Assembly: GCA_025603075.1 (NCBI GenBank)
Contig: MU626339.1
Location: 26,843 to 90,842 of the forward strand
DNA from: Neoconidiobolus thromboides FSU 785
Taxonomy: Eukaryota; Entomophthoromycota; Entomophthoromycetes; Entomophthorales; Neoconidiobolaceae
Direction: 5' to 3'
DNA length: 64,000 nucleotides
Shown: in pieces, positions 36,314-50,810 of the stretch
Layout: every line of letters begins with the position of its first letter
How positions within the stretch are numbered: position 1 is the stretch's first letter
Translations under genes and position numbers: made by a program
The notes under the pieces: model-generated
What the model saw: the letters and a program-made list of their open reading frames with translations, nothing else
The model's database searches: none
What the model was told of the DNA's origin: nothing

Positions 36314-37431
36314 ATGGATGCAAGAGATTATTTAAAATATATAAGATACAATGTTTTCCCCGAAATATCAAAGGTTTCGTTATCGTTAGCAATTGTGGTT
36401 GTGTTAACTATGATAGCTTTCAGTAATAAATTATATATATTCATGTACGATTTCTAAATTTATTATATAGCCATATACGATCGTAAGTTAGTGAACAGAG
36501 TGACTCTTAGATTACAAACTGTTATTGCATGCTATGATATTTGGTCACATTCTTTTCCATTATGGGCCAGAGAAAATAGCAAAGAAGGGAATCCTTTATG
36601 TACAACTATTGCCTATCAAACATTTGCATTCCCTTTGTTTTATGCTTTCCTTAATGTTGCTATTGGGATCAACTTACAGTTGGTATTTATTCATGGTATT
36701 TTTATAACAAAAAAAATTGAAGTCGCATATTATATTGGATCTATTTTACTTACTCTGTTAATTACTATTCCACCACTTGGTATAGTGTCTTTGTGATTTT
36801 TAAGTTAGTATTAACATGTATTTATTTAGCACTTGGGTTGCTTGGCTATAGTGAATTTAATGGATGCTATCTAGCGTCAGATGATGAGTATTTCTCTAAA
36901 ATGTTTGATTTCTTTGCTAACGTCCTAGTGAATCTCATTTGTATGGCTTATTTATTGGTCATTGTAATTCTTATTTTAATAAAGCTATACCAAGGGCATA
37001 AAGTAACAAAAGAAAATCAAGTAGGAATTGATGTTAACAAATCATCTGAGACGCTTAAGAACATTCGATTACTTGCATCAAGAACGTGATATTATTTATG
37101 ATTTATAGAATATAGCTAATTTCTTTTAGTTTGTTATATCCAATAGTAATGATTGTAGCTAATATTGGAGTAGTTATAAGTCAAACAGCTTACGACCTTT
37201 TAAACATCGATTCTCCAGAATTATCGGTTTTAGCTTATATCACAGGTGGGCTATTGGGTACTCTTAATTTTGTTGCTTTCTTTTGTGACCCAACTATCCA
37301 TCAGGCACTTACAAGTGTATATTTTAGAACTATAAAGAAACAAAGCGAAGCAGACAGAATAAGTATAATTATTTAAGTAGGAATTATAATGCAAAGTGTT
37401 TTTAGATCATAATAACGATGTGTCGATCTAA
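36314..37431 (+). CDS. Seven-helix receptor-like protein A, tail decayed, 317 aa
   Basis: Exons 36314-36422, 36471-36779, 36809-37085, 37130-37362 and 37406-37431. Exon 1 gives helix 1 (LSLAIVVVLTMIAF). Exon 2 gives the first cytoplasmic loop YDRKLVNRVTLRLQ, helix 2, a conserved NPLC at the top of helix 3, INLQLVFIHG at its end, and helix 4. Exon 3 gives helix 5 and the third cytoplasmic loop (GHKVTKENQVGID), and exon 4 gives helices 6 and 7 ending FFCDPTIHQAL. This matches a zygomycete G-protein-coupled-receptor-like family in my reading; the ligand is unknown. The intron after exon 2 is only 29 nt. The tail exon hits a stop after eight codons. Downstream, a frameshifted and interrupted copy of the tail seen in C and D is still readable to about 37540, so the C-terminus has been lost recently. 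Confidence 0.8.
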
Positions 37432-39680
37432 ATGATATGAGAAATGATAGCTTCAAAGATGTTTGTAAAGCTATTGATGATAAAATAGAAGGTTAGATGC
37501 CTATTTGATATTTCAGATTTATTGAAAATTTATAGCATGTGCATAGTGTAATTAATAATTAAAGCCATATGCCTGAAGTTTTAAATGGTTTTTAATTGCA
37601 TTCTAATCTATACACTATTTAATAAAAATTATAGAGCTCAACAAATTGAATGGCCCAATATGGAATTACATATAGTCATTTAATAACTATTTTTTGTATT
37701 TTTTTTACTATTTTTTTAAACACATTAATCTAAAAGGAAAAGCAGTGAGGTTTGTTTGGAAAAAAGAACAAATAATTAGTGTTTAAGGAGTGCAGTATAT
37801 AGATTCTAGAAGTAAGTTTTTAGGAAACTGAAATAATGAGATTCTTTTGAAGATCTCTTAGCAATAGCCAGAGTGTGTTTACTTTTTCTTATAACCAAGG
37901 CTATCCTTTTTTTATAATTTTTTGTTTTAAATTTAAAATTTCGAAAACTTCAAAAAACCGAGTTCCTAGAACACTCCAATTTTGGAAATTTATTCAGTTT
38001 TTTGACTGACTCTATGCTTAACAGTTAGAAATACTACATTTGGTTTATTTGTATCCCTTAATTAAAATTTCAAAATAGCTAATTTATGTAATTGAGTTGT
38101 TAAAGTTATTTATTGGTTTTAAGATTTTTTAAAATAAGTTTTAGTTACTCAAAACATCAAATGCCTAAGTATTACCTAATATACTCGTTGACTTTTTGTA
38201 GCAGTTATATATAATACCTGCTATTGAATTTGCTATTTTAAATATTTACTTAATGCTTCATCTTTAGCGAGTATTACATTTGACCTATAAACGCAGTATT
38301 AAATAATATCCCAATAATTCAGTTTGATGTATCATATCTACATCAATTCTTATTTGACAGTTTTGTTGCAGTGGTATCACGTTGAGGTATATTTCATAAA
38401 GTATCACTTTATCAAAAACACTATTTTTAGTTAATGTATAAAGCCCTATCTTAAATTAATGTGGCTCATTTTTGTATTATAAAAGTAAATGGGCCGATTA
38501 TTTGTTGATTTATTCATGAAAATATATCTTATTACAGAAAATGATCCAAGTGATTCGTAAAATAGAATTCAATAGACATTAATGTGGTGCCATGGCGCAA
38601 AAAAAGTCAAATAAACACTATTCTAGAACGCAATTTCTTGAAATTAGCGTTACATTATATAAACAGTCAATGTGTAGTATTATTAACGCGGTAAGTAGCT
38701 TCTAAATTTGAAAAAGATAGAAAATACCGAGAAGTTGACATTTCTAGCGTTTATTAAGATAAAAGCCCTTAGTTGGCCTTATAAAGTATTCTTAAATTAA
38801 GAACCTATATGTAGATACATTTTGACTTCAGTGTTCAACTAACAGTTTTTTAATTTGATATTGTATATGTAGTGGTCAAAGGAATGAAGCACAAAGACAT
38901 TCTAGTCTTTTGATCCTAAAACCTTAAGCCAAGTGCTTGACCTTTAAAAATATAAGATAATTCCTAGCTATTACCTGATATACTTTTATGCAATGGTGAG
39001 AGGTAAAAATCAAAGTATTTTCCAATATAGGTTTAAGCAAGAAGCTTATTTTTGAGCTCTTAAAATGTTTCTATATTTAGGCATTTCACTTGCTTATTTT
39101 CAAAAAACATGATACTAGCTGTTATATCTACATATTTAACAAGCTTTTATCATCTTTAGGATGTTCAAGAACCATTGTGTATATTATACTTGGTTTGATT
39201 TCTATTATTGTGTACCTATTTAAATGTTAAGAGACATATACCTTTTTCGTTAGTATGTCATAAAATTTTGTGTCATATTTATACTCCACAGGAATATGAA
39301 TTATTCATATTAACTAAAATGTACATTTATACAGTTTAAAAGGATTTACAGCCTTTTTTATGTATTCTGTCATATTTAAGCACAATAACCAGTTACATGG
39401 GGATGTATTTTTTTGTTTAGAAATTTTACTAACAATCTTTCCCCTCAAATAGCGCTTAAAAAATTGAAAAAGTAATGAAATCGAAAAAAATATCCTCAAA
39501 CCTTATACCAACTTGAACTTTCATATTAGCAATAGGTATTAAAATTATCTCAATATTAAGGAATAATATATTTTTAATTGTGGTTCATACCTCTTGACAT
39601 TATCGAAAATACTACTAGAATATATTTTAACTTTAGAAAAAATTAATGACCATAAAACAAGTATAATAAGCCATTAGCAA
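37432..39680. other. Intergenic between receptors A and B
   Basis: The first 110 bp hold the decayed remains of the receptor A tail. The rest is AT-rich with no gene; one TIR element (copy 14) is present. Confidence 0.5.
39399..39496 (-). repeat. TIR element copy 14
   Basis: ggggatgtatttttttgttt at the left, cctcaaatagcgcttaaaaa in the middle, gaaaaaaatatcctc at the right. It lies about 185 bp before the TATA box of receptor B. Confidence 0.88.
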
Positions 39681-39689
39681 TATAAATAG
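39681..39689 (+). promoter_or_regulatory. TATA box of receptor B
   Basis: TATAAATAG then TGCTCA, 56 nt before the ATG at 39737; same 15-nt context as receptor A. Confidence 0.65.
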
Positions 39690-39736
39690 TGCTCATGGTT
39701 TAAGTTATGGAAATTACAAGTTATCTATTTAATGAA

Positions 39737-40958
39737 ATGAATGCAATCGAATATAAAAATTATATAAGAGTTCAAGTTTTTCCAAAGATATCATTGCTTT
39801 CCTTAGTTTTAGCGATTATAGTTGTATTAACTATGATAGCTTTCAGTAATAAACTATTGATATTGTATGTAAGTTATTAACTTTATTCTATAGCCATTTA
39901 TGATCGTAAGTTAGTGAACAGAGTGACTCTTAGATTACAAACTGTTATTGCATGTTATGATATTTGGTCACATTCTTTTCCATTATGGGCTAGAGAAAAT
40001 AGCAAAGAAGGAAACCCTCTATGTCTAGCTATTGCTTATCAAGTGTTTGCATTTCCTTTGTTTTATTCCTTCCTTAATGTTGCTATTGGGATCAACTTAC
40101 AGTTGGTATTTATTCATGGTATTTTTATAACAAAAAAAATTGAAGCTGGATACTATATTGGATCTATTTTACTTACTCTGTTAATTACTATCCCTCCACT
40201 TGGTATGATGTTTTTAATATTTTAAATTAGCATTAATTAGTATTTATTTAGCACTTGGGCTGCTTGGTTATAGTGAATTCAATCAATGTTATCTTACATC
40301 GAATGATGAACATTTCTCAAAGATGTTTGATTTCTATGCTGTCAATTTAGTAACTATCATTTGTATGGTTTATTTGTTTGGCATTGTAATATCAACTGCA
40401 GTAAAACTAAATAGTCAGACACAAATAGTTCAAAACTTTAGATTGTTCCGTGGGGCAAGAGCTTCGATTGATGCTGCCAGGAGCGTAAAAATCATGGGGT
40501 TCAGAATGTAAAAAGGTTAATCATTTTTAGAGCCAAAGCTAATGCTTATTTAATTTAGTTTGCTGTATCCAATAGTAATGATTGTTTCTAATATTGGATC
40601 GCTTGTAGCTCAAACCGCTTATGATCTTGCAGACAATAAAGCACCAGAATTAAAGGTCTTCTCTTATATTACACGTAGTGTATTGGGTACCCTCAATTTC
40701 GCTGCTTTCTTTTGTGACCCAACTGTACATTCGGCGTTTAGAAAATTATATTTAAGATGCACCACTAAATTAGAGTACCATAATAGCTTAGGTGACAAAG
40801 GTACGTAGTTCCTGTGTTATACAATTTCACTAACTCTTTTAGATGGTAACAGGCTCACTTATTCTGATATAATTAAGATTGAAAGCTCAGGTACAGATTC
40901 TACTATGAGTGAAGAAGAATATGATAGACAGCTTGAAAAATTTATCCAAACTCTTTAA
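39737..40958 (+). CDS. Seven-helix receptor-like protein B, 350 aa
   Basis: Exons 39737-39845, 39894-40202, 40231-40507, 40559-40800 and 40843-40958, complete and in frame. Same helix layout as A: LSLVLAIIVVLTMIAF (helix 1), YDRKLVNRVTLRLQ loop, NPLC, INLQLVFIHG, FFCDPTVH at the end of helix 7. The second intron is 28 nt. Coding and intron sequence from the ATG to 40388 is almost identical to receptor C. From 40389 the third cytoplasmic loop becomes unrelated (STAVKLNSQTQIVQ, GARASIDAARS instead of the GHNLIKENQVAID type). Identity to C returns at about 40550 for helices 6-7, then is lost again at about 40725 in the tail (CTTKLEYHNSLGDKG, acidic exon MSEEEYDRQLEK). It is expected to act at the plasma membrane; ligand and partner are unknown. 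Confidence 0.85.
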
Positions 40959-42390
40959 TCCAAGTCTTTTGTAGCAATAAATTTTGTTGGATTGATTCCA
41001 ATGTTTGAGCTAATTAATAGTAATATCTGTAACAATTTCATAGAAGAAATCCAAATCAAATCATTTTAACTATTTTTTCAAAAACATTTTATTATGTTAT
41101 TCAAAATGTTCTGATGCAAGTTCATGTATATTATAAAACGGTTAATTATTGATTGCAACACTATTAAAGAATTTACAGAATAATTTCATTTTTACAAATG
41201 AAAAAAGCTTACTGTTGCAATCAAGAACTATAATTTTTTACACACATAAATTTATACTGGAACATTTTGAATTCAAATACTCTATGCTTATTTTTGTTTT
41301 TGTTATAACTGCTACATTTATGATGAATAGTGTGAAATTTAGCTAACTCTGATTTCATAAAGGCCTTATTCAGATAACTGTTGTTTTTTTGACACAAAGA
41401 GCCGCAGTTAAAGTATAGAACTATAACATCAAATTATCTTCACACTAAAAAGTATTTACTATTGCTATTATGAATATTTGGATTTTTGACTGAAACTTAC
41501 AATCACTTACCAATGTCCTTATTTATATTGTGTAAATAATTATTGTTAAAAAGTTTCGAGGCAATCCTTATTATAGCTAATGACAGAGTGATGATACTAA
41601 AAATAATACATGAAGGTTCTATAGTTTACAATATTTTATAAATGCAAGAGCATAGCATAACTGATATTTATATAATAGATGAAGCTTATTTCTATAAAAT
41701 AAAACATAGATGGATTAGCCTACATATTGGTATGTCATTTTTTGTTTAAGAATTTCACTAACAAGTTTTTCACTGAATAGAATCCAAAAATATATAGCTA
41801 AATGAAACTAGAAAATGTCCCTTATTTAGTTTTTTTGGGGAATTTTTATAAATTCATAAAGTGCAAATTATGAAAGTAAGCTCTAACTTACTTTCAAAAA
41901 AAGATTGTATAATTTTCTATATATTCAAACATAAAATTCTATAAATAATTTCAATCAAGGTTTTAAACTTGCCTTTATGATTTTTTGAGAAATTCTTTAA
42001 TTGGGCTATATGTAGTAATGGGCCACAATATCAATTTTCTAAAATTATAAATTTAGGCATGGTCACATTGTTTTACTCAATAAGTATTAAATATCTTTTA
42101 GTATGCTACCAACTTTCAATCTATATAGGACATATTCTTATACATTATCTAGGTTTACCAAGCCTAGATATTTACAGAAATGACAGTTATGCATACCAGT
42201 ATTATATTAATACGATGTAGAGATTTTGAAACTTTAAAATTTTAAAATCATCAAAAAAGCTGAATAATTTGTTTAACAGTAATATGAAATTATTTTCCAA
42301 TATTATTAAAACAGGTTTTAAAGAGCAAGATAACAGGAACATTTACATTAACAAAACAAAAGTAATGTAAAAATACTTAGGGGAGAATAC
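40959..42390. other. Intergenic between receptors B and C
   Basis: One diverged TIR element (copy 15). An ORF at 41149-41346 has no supporting signal. Short poly-T tracts, nothing else. Confidence 0.45.
41729..41821 (-). repeat. TIR element copy 15, diverged
   Basis: Recognisable from ttttttgtttaagaatttcac at the left end, tttcactgaatag in the middle and aatgaaactagaaaatgtccc at the right. The centre is mutated (agcgctt lost). Confidence 0.65.
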
Positions 42391-42397
42391 TATATAA
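42391..42397 (+). promoter_or_regulatory. Probable TATA box of receptor C
   Basis: TATATAA 63 nt before the ATG at 42454. It differs from the TATAAATAG of A and B although the coding start of B and C is nearly identical, so the B/C identity does not extend into the promoter. Confidence 0.4.
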
Positions 42398-42453
42398 TGA
42401 AGTATATGTAGATAAAAAATGATTATCAGTTTAAATCCAAACATATCAATAAG

Positions 42454-43681
42454 ATGGATGCAACTGAATATAAAAATTATATAAGAGTTCAAGTTTTTCC
42501 AAAGATATCATTGCTTTCCTTAGTTTTAGCGATTATAGTTGTATTAACTATGATAGCTTTCAGTAATAAACTATTGATATTGTATGTAAGTTATTAACTT
42601 TATTCTATAGCCATTTATGATCGTAAGTTAGTGAACAGAGTGACTCTTAGATTACAAACTGTTATTGCATGTTATGATATTTGGTCACATTCTTTTCCAT
42701 TATGGGCTAGAGAAAATAGCAAAGAAGGAAACCCTCTATGTCTAGCTATTGCTTATCAAGTGTTTGCATTTCCTTTGTTTTATGCCTTCCTTAATGTTGC
42801 TATTGGAATCAACTTACAGTTGGTATTTATTCATGGTATTGATATAACAAAAAAAATTGAAGCTGGATACTATATTGGATCTATTTTACTTACTCTGTTA
42901 ATTACTATCCCTCCACTTGGTATGATGTTTTTAATATTTTAAATTAGCATTAATTAGTATTTATTTAGCACTTGGGCTGCTTGGTTATAGTGAATTCAAT
43001 CAATGTTATCTTACATCGAATGATGAACATTTCTCAAAGATGTTTGATTTCTATGCTGTCAATTTAGTAACTATCATTTGTATGGTTTATTTGTTTGGCA
43101 TTGTAGGCTTAGTTTTAATAAAACTGTTCCGAGGACACAATTTAATAAAAGAAAACCAAGTAGCAATTGATGCTAACAGATCATCTGAGATCCTTAAAAA
43201 TATTCGATTACTTGCTTCAAGAACGTAATGCTGGTTTTTATTTCTATGTATTTGAGCTAATTTAATTTAGTTTGCTGTATCCAATAGTAATGATTGTTTC
43301 TAATATTGGATCGCTTGTAGCTCAAACCACTTATGATCTTGCAGACAATAAAGCACCAGAATTAAAGGTCTTCTCTTATATTACACGTAGTGTATTGGGT
43401 ACCCTTAATTTCGTTGCTTTCTTTTGTGACCCAACTGTTCACCAAGCACTTAGAACTGTATACTTCAGAGTTATAAAGAAGCAAAATGACTCAGATAAAA
43501 TAAGTACAGTTATTTTGTAGCAAATCTAAATATATTAACCATTTTATTAGATTTCAATGATGATGCATTTGATTTAAAGGATATAGAAGCTAGTGACTTT
43601 AAGGATACTTCTAGCACTATTAACGATGAGGGAGAAGGGAGAAAGCCTATTCATTATTCTAAATTTATTAAGAACTTATAA
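42454..43681 (+). CDS. Seven-helix receptor-like protein C, 352 aa
   Basis: Exons 42454-42562, 42611-42919, 42948-43224, 43271-43503 and 43551-43681. Complete reading frame with the family layout (helix 1 in exon 1, helices 2-4 in exon 2, helix 5 plus third loop in exon 3, helices 6-7 in exon 4, tail in exon 5). The second intron is 28 nt. The third loop (GHNLIKENQVAIDANRSSE, NIRLLASRT) and the acidic tail (DDAFDLKDIEASDFKD, ending YSKFIKNL) match receptors A and D and so look ancestral; the rest matches B almost base for base. Splicing of the tail exon uses donor 'a|gtacag' within ATAAGT, supported by the in-frame tail seen again in D. Confidence 0.88.
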
Positions 43682-43748
43682 AAAAATTATTTTAGCTATA
43701 TTCCTTATAGTTATATTAATTTTTAATTTTTAAGTGATTATCTATATA

Positions 43749-43843
43749 GAGATATTTTCGATTTCATTACTTTCTCCATTTTTTAAGTGCCATTTAAGCG
43801 GAAAATTTGTTAATAAAATTCTTAAACACAAAAATACATCCCC
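43749..43843 (+). repeat. TIR element copy 16
   Basis: gagatattttcgatttcatta at the left (end eroded), taagtgccatttaagcgg in the middle, cacaaaaatacatcccc at the right. It starts 68 bp after the stop of receptor C. Confidence 0.85.
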
Positions 43844-44005
43844 ATATATACTTGTTAATATTTTCGATTTTTTCTACACTTTATTATTTATTACTATTTT
43901 ATTATTTTATTATTTCATTATTTATTATTTTTATCTTTTTATATTTTTCACTTTATTTACATTTTTATTCAACAAATCATTCAAAATAATTATTTTTTAT
44001 AATAT

Positions 44006-44103
44006 GGGAGTGTTTTTTTTGACTTCATTATTTTTTCCATTTTTTAAGTGGTATTTGAGCGGAAAATTTGTTAGTAAATTCTTAAATACAAAAGTACATC
44101 CCC
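44006..44103 (+). repeat. TIR element copy 17
   Basis: gggagtgttttttttgactt at the left, taagtggtatttgagcgg in the middle, aaaagtacatcccc at the right, flanked by AATAT and ATATG. Same orientation as copy 16, 162 bp away. Confidence 0.88.
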
Positions 44104-44924
44104 ATATGAATAATAATCTAATAAATACTACTTAAATTACAATAATAAAAAACCAAAAAAATGAAACATTTAGACTATTCAAGGGTGCTTTTTAAATTTT
44201 CTTATAAATTGATTATTTTTATATAATATAAAAATAAAATTAAAACATTTTGACTATTTGACTTTGAAAGCTACTATTGATTCGATTTAAATGTAAATTG
44301 GGTATTTTCAGCTTTGTATCTGTAATTTTACCGTGGCAAAATTTTCTATTTTTGTATGAGTAATTATAAAACTAAAATGCCCAATCCATATTTAATTTGT
44401 ATCAGAGTCAATAGAAAACTTAAGTCAAAGATTTTTAAAAATTCAACCAAGTTTTTGAACTTTATTTAAAAAATGTAAAAATTAAGTTTATTATTAATAT
44501 AAGGAGTCATTAAATAAACATATGGTTCTATTTAATAACTTTATTAATAAATTTATTAAATAAAACAATTAGGCTATATAATATTAAAATGTTTGTACTT
44601 TCTATATTTTAGTAGTCCACTTCACTATAAAGTGGGTAAAAGCAACATATCAAAGAAAGCTAAGAAGCTAAAAAACCGTCAAACAGGCTAAATTAAAACG
44701 TAGCCAATGAAATTCTTCTGGCTAAAAATGAACCCTGTATGGCTTTCAAAGAAGAATGACTAATTATCATTTTCATTTAGAACGTGTGAAACATTTGAGT
44801 TAACCAATAGCTGATAGGGTTTAATTTTCATCTGCTTCATTTCATTGGTTTTATTTAAGGTTACGTTGAATCATTTATTTTTTAATTCAGTTTTTTAATA
44901 AAAAATAAAAATAAAAATATAAAT
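44104..44924. other. Intergenic upstream of aspartate aminotransferase
   Basis: The last 120 bp probably form the promoter and an A-rich 5' UTR (aaaaataaaaataaaa just before the ATG). No gene. Confidence 0.4.
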
Positions 44925-46739
44925 ATGAGTAACAATAATACTACCCCTAACAATCGTTTAAACCAACTTTCAAATCAATTAAATAAAATGTCAAAAGAAT
45001 CAAGTAAGTATATTATTAATATCATAATAGAATAGAATAGGATACAAATATCTATATCACTATTCGTATACAAAGTCACATATCATAATAGAATACGCTC
45101 TTTTTGATATTTGAATACATCTTAAAACGACAATAGATTCTAATCATAAATCATTTCAATTTAGTTTTCGAAAACATTCCAACTGCTCCACCAGATGCAA
45201 TCTTTAATTTAGTCAATAGTTATAGAGCCGATACTGCTGATTTTAAAGTCAACTTATCCGTCGGAGCTTATCGTACTGATAAAGGTGAACCTTGGATTTT
45301 ACCTGTAGTTGCTAAAGTAAGTATTTGAAAAGAACAATAATCAGTAATAAGAAAAAGATATTAAACTATGGTTTTTTTTCTAATAGGCAGAAAAGGAAAT
45401 TATTAATGATCCAAAAAGCGATCATGAATATTTAGGTATTGAAGGTTTAGCCTCTTTTACTGAAGCTGCTGTACGTTTGCTCTTAGGTGATAATAGCCAA
45501 GCTATTAAAGATAAACGTGTAAGTTTATTGATTATTATTGTTTTAATGTTTTAATAATATTTTACCTATTGATAGTATGCTACTGTACAAACAGTTTCTG
45601 GTACTGGTGCTAATTCTACTTTTGCTGCTTTTTGTCAAACTTTTTATAAGAAATCAATTTTGGTTTCTTCTCCAACTTGGGGTAAGTCAAAGCCATTTAA
45701 TTTAACATTGTCAAACTAACATATTTCTTATTTAAAAAGGTAACCACCATAACATTTTTACTAGTGCTGGATTAGAAGTAGTCAACTATCCTTATTTTGA
45801 TAAAGAAACTAGAGGATTAGATTTCAATGGTATGACTAAAGCTATTGAATCAGCTCAAGATGGTTCTATTGTACTTTTACATGCATGTGCCCATAATCCA
45901 ACTGGTGTTGACCCAACTCGCCAACAATGGGAAAAAATTGCAAGTTTAATAGAAACTAAAAAGCATTTAACATTCTTCGATTGTGCTTATCAAGGATTTG
46001 CTAGTGGTGATGTTGAAAATGATGCTTGGGCTATTCAACATTTTGTTAATCGTGGTTTGGAAGTTTTCATTGCTCAATCTTTTGCTAAAAATTTTGGCTT
46101 ATATGGTAAGTACCAAGAAACATTTGTTAACAATGGTATATTAATTATTTGAAAGGTCAACGTTGTGGTGCTTTAACTGCTGTTACTAGAACTAGCTCAG
46201 CTGCTGATAAAGTATTATCTCAACTTAAAAAAATATCTAGAGCTACTATATCTAATCCACCTAAACATGGTGCTAGAATTGTATCTAAGGTATTAAATGA
46301 TCCAACCCTTAAAAAAGAATGGTAAGTTTTAAGTTATATATTGTATAAAGAACGAGTTTTATTAAGTTTTGGTATATAGGTTTGATAATCTTAAAGAAAT
46401 GTCAGGACGTATTGCTTTAATGCGTAAGGAAGTTTATGATAAATTAATTGAATTAAAAACACCAGGTACTTGGGAGCATATTATTAATCAAATTGGTATG
46501 TTTTCATTTACTGGATTGAATGGTAAGTCTCTTATTAATATTCTTAATAACATTTTTGTTGTATTAAATATTTGTTTAATTTATTAATTTAATTTATTAT
46601 AGCTAACCATGCCAAATATTTAAAAGAAAAATACCATATTTATTTAGCTGATAATGGACGTATCTCTATGGCTGGTTTAAATTCTTCTAATGTTGTTTAT
46701 TTTGCTAAAGCTATTGATGATGCTGTTCGTAATTGTTAA
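44925..46739 (+). CDS. AAT2: Aspartate aminotransferase, cytosolic type, 426 aa
   Basis: Eight exons: 44925-45003, 45165-45316, 45387-45518, 45576-45681, 45740-46105, 46156-46321, 46380-46522 and 46603-46739. PLP enzyme interconverting aspartate + 2-oxoglutarate with oxaloacetate + glutamate. Signatures: [24 protein letters not shown], the HNPTGVD loop, [12 protein letters not shown], and the Schiff-base lysine in [10 protein letters not shown]; the end is [22 protein letters not shown]. The N-terminus ([15 protein letters not shown]) is Asn/Gln-rich and lacks the Arg-rich character of a mitochondrial presequence, so the cytosolic isoform is the likely one. The Lys/Phe exon ends exactly after LYG, with the codon for the next Gly split by the intron. 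Confidence 0.95.
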
Positions 46740-47416
46740 GTTATTAAACTTTTATAAATTTTTAGATTAATTTTATTGTTTTTGATTGTTTTTTTAACTT
46801 CAATTTTATTTAAAAATTAACTAACTTAAGATTACATAATTAATTTAAGAATGGCGTTATTGAATTCTGCTCAATTTTCAAAAGTGGTAAATTTAAAAAT
46901 ATTTAATTTATAATGAAATATAAAAAAATGATTAAATCTTGTTTATACTAATACTTCTGATTAATAAGTGAAATAAAGTATTGCTGTTATTATTATTGTT
47001 ATTATAATACAAAAGCATGATTGTTATGTTATTTTTTTACACTTTATAATAATTAATACTTTATATTAGTCAAACTTATAAATAGATCAATATCCTATTT
47101 TTACATCAAATTGTTATTATTGATATCTTTTTTGTTATAGTAATAATATATTGTCCTACTCATATCATAATTAAATAACCATAATACCTTTTCTTTTCAA
47201 TACATCTACTATATAAAACACTAATAATGACTCAACTCAATAGAAACTACGCGATTAACTAAAAGATCTAAATAGCCGAGCTGCGTAAAAAAAACAGCTA
47301 ATTTGAATTTTTTAAAAATTAATGTAACAAATCAAACCCACTTAACAAATCATCAGAAAATTCAGGGTAATAAACAAATCAAAATTTAGTATAAAACCCA
47401 ACCAATTTATTCTTTT
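46740..47416. other. Intergenic between aspartate aminotransferase and cysteinyl-tRNA synthetase
   Basis: AT-rich. A short open stretch after the ATG at 46851 (MALLNSAQFSKV) is followed by a GT but no credible second exon was found, so it is not called. Confidence 0.35.
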
Positions 47417-50699
<3,283 letters not shown>

Positions 50700-50810
50700 A
50701 TAAACAAATATTATTTTATAAAGAAATAAAAAACAAAATATAAAATTGTAAGAAAATACGAAATAAGATTATGATTGATGTTAATTGTAGATTATTTATT
50801 TTGTTATATT

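Noticed and set aside
36423-36470. Reading through the first intron of the receptors (SNKLYIF...) as coding
   Set aside because: Only splicing at a|GTAATA keeps the frame into YDRKLVNRV in A, B, C and D alike; reading through gives a stop in each.
43734-44135. 133-aa hydrophobic ORF after receptor C
   Set aside because: Consists of element copies 16 and 17 with the AT-rich DNA between them; the repeated SPFFK..LSGKFV..ILKHKN motif is the element read in frame, not a protein repeat.
46851-46893. Possible first exon MALLNSAQFSKV
   Set aside because: No second exon in phase was found before the cysteinyl-tRNA synthetase exon.
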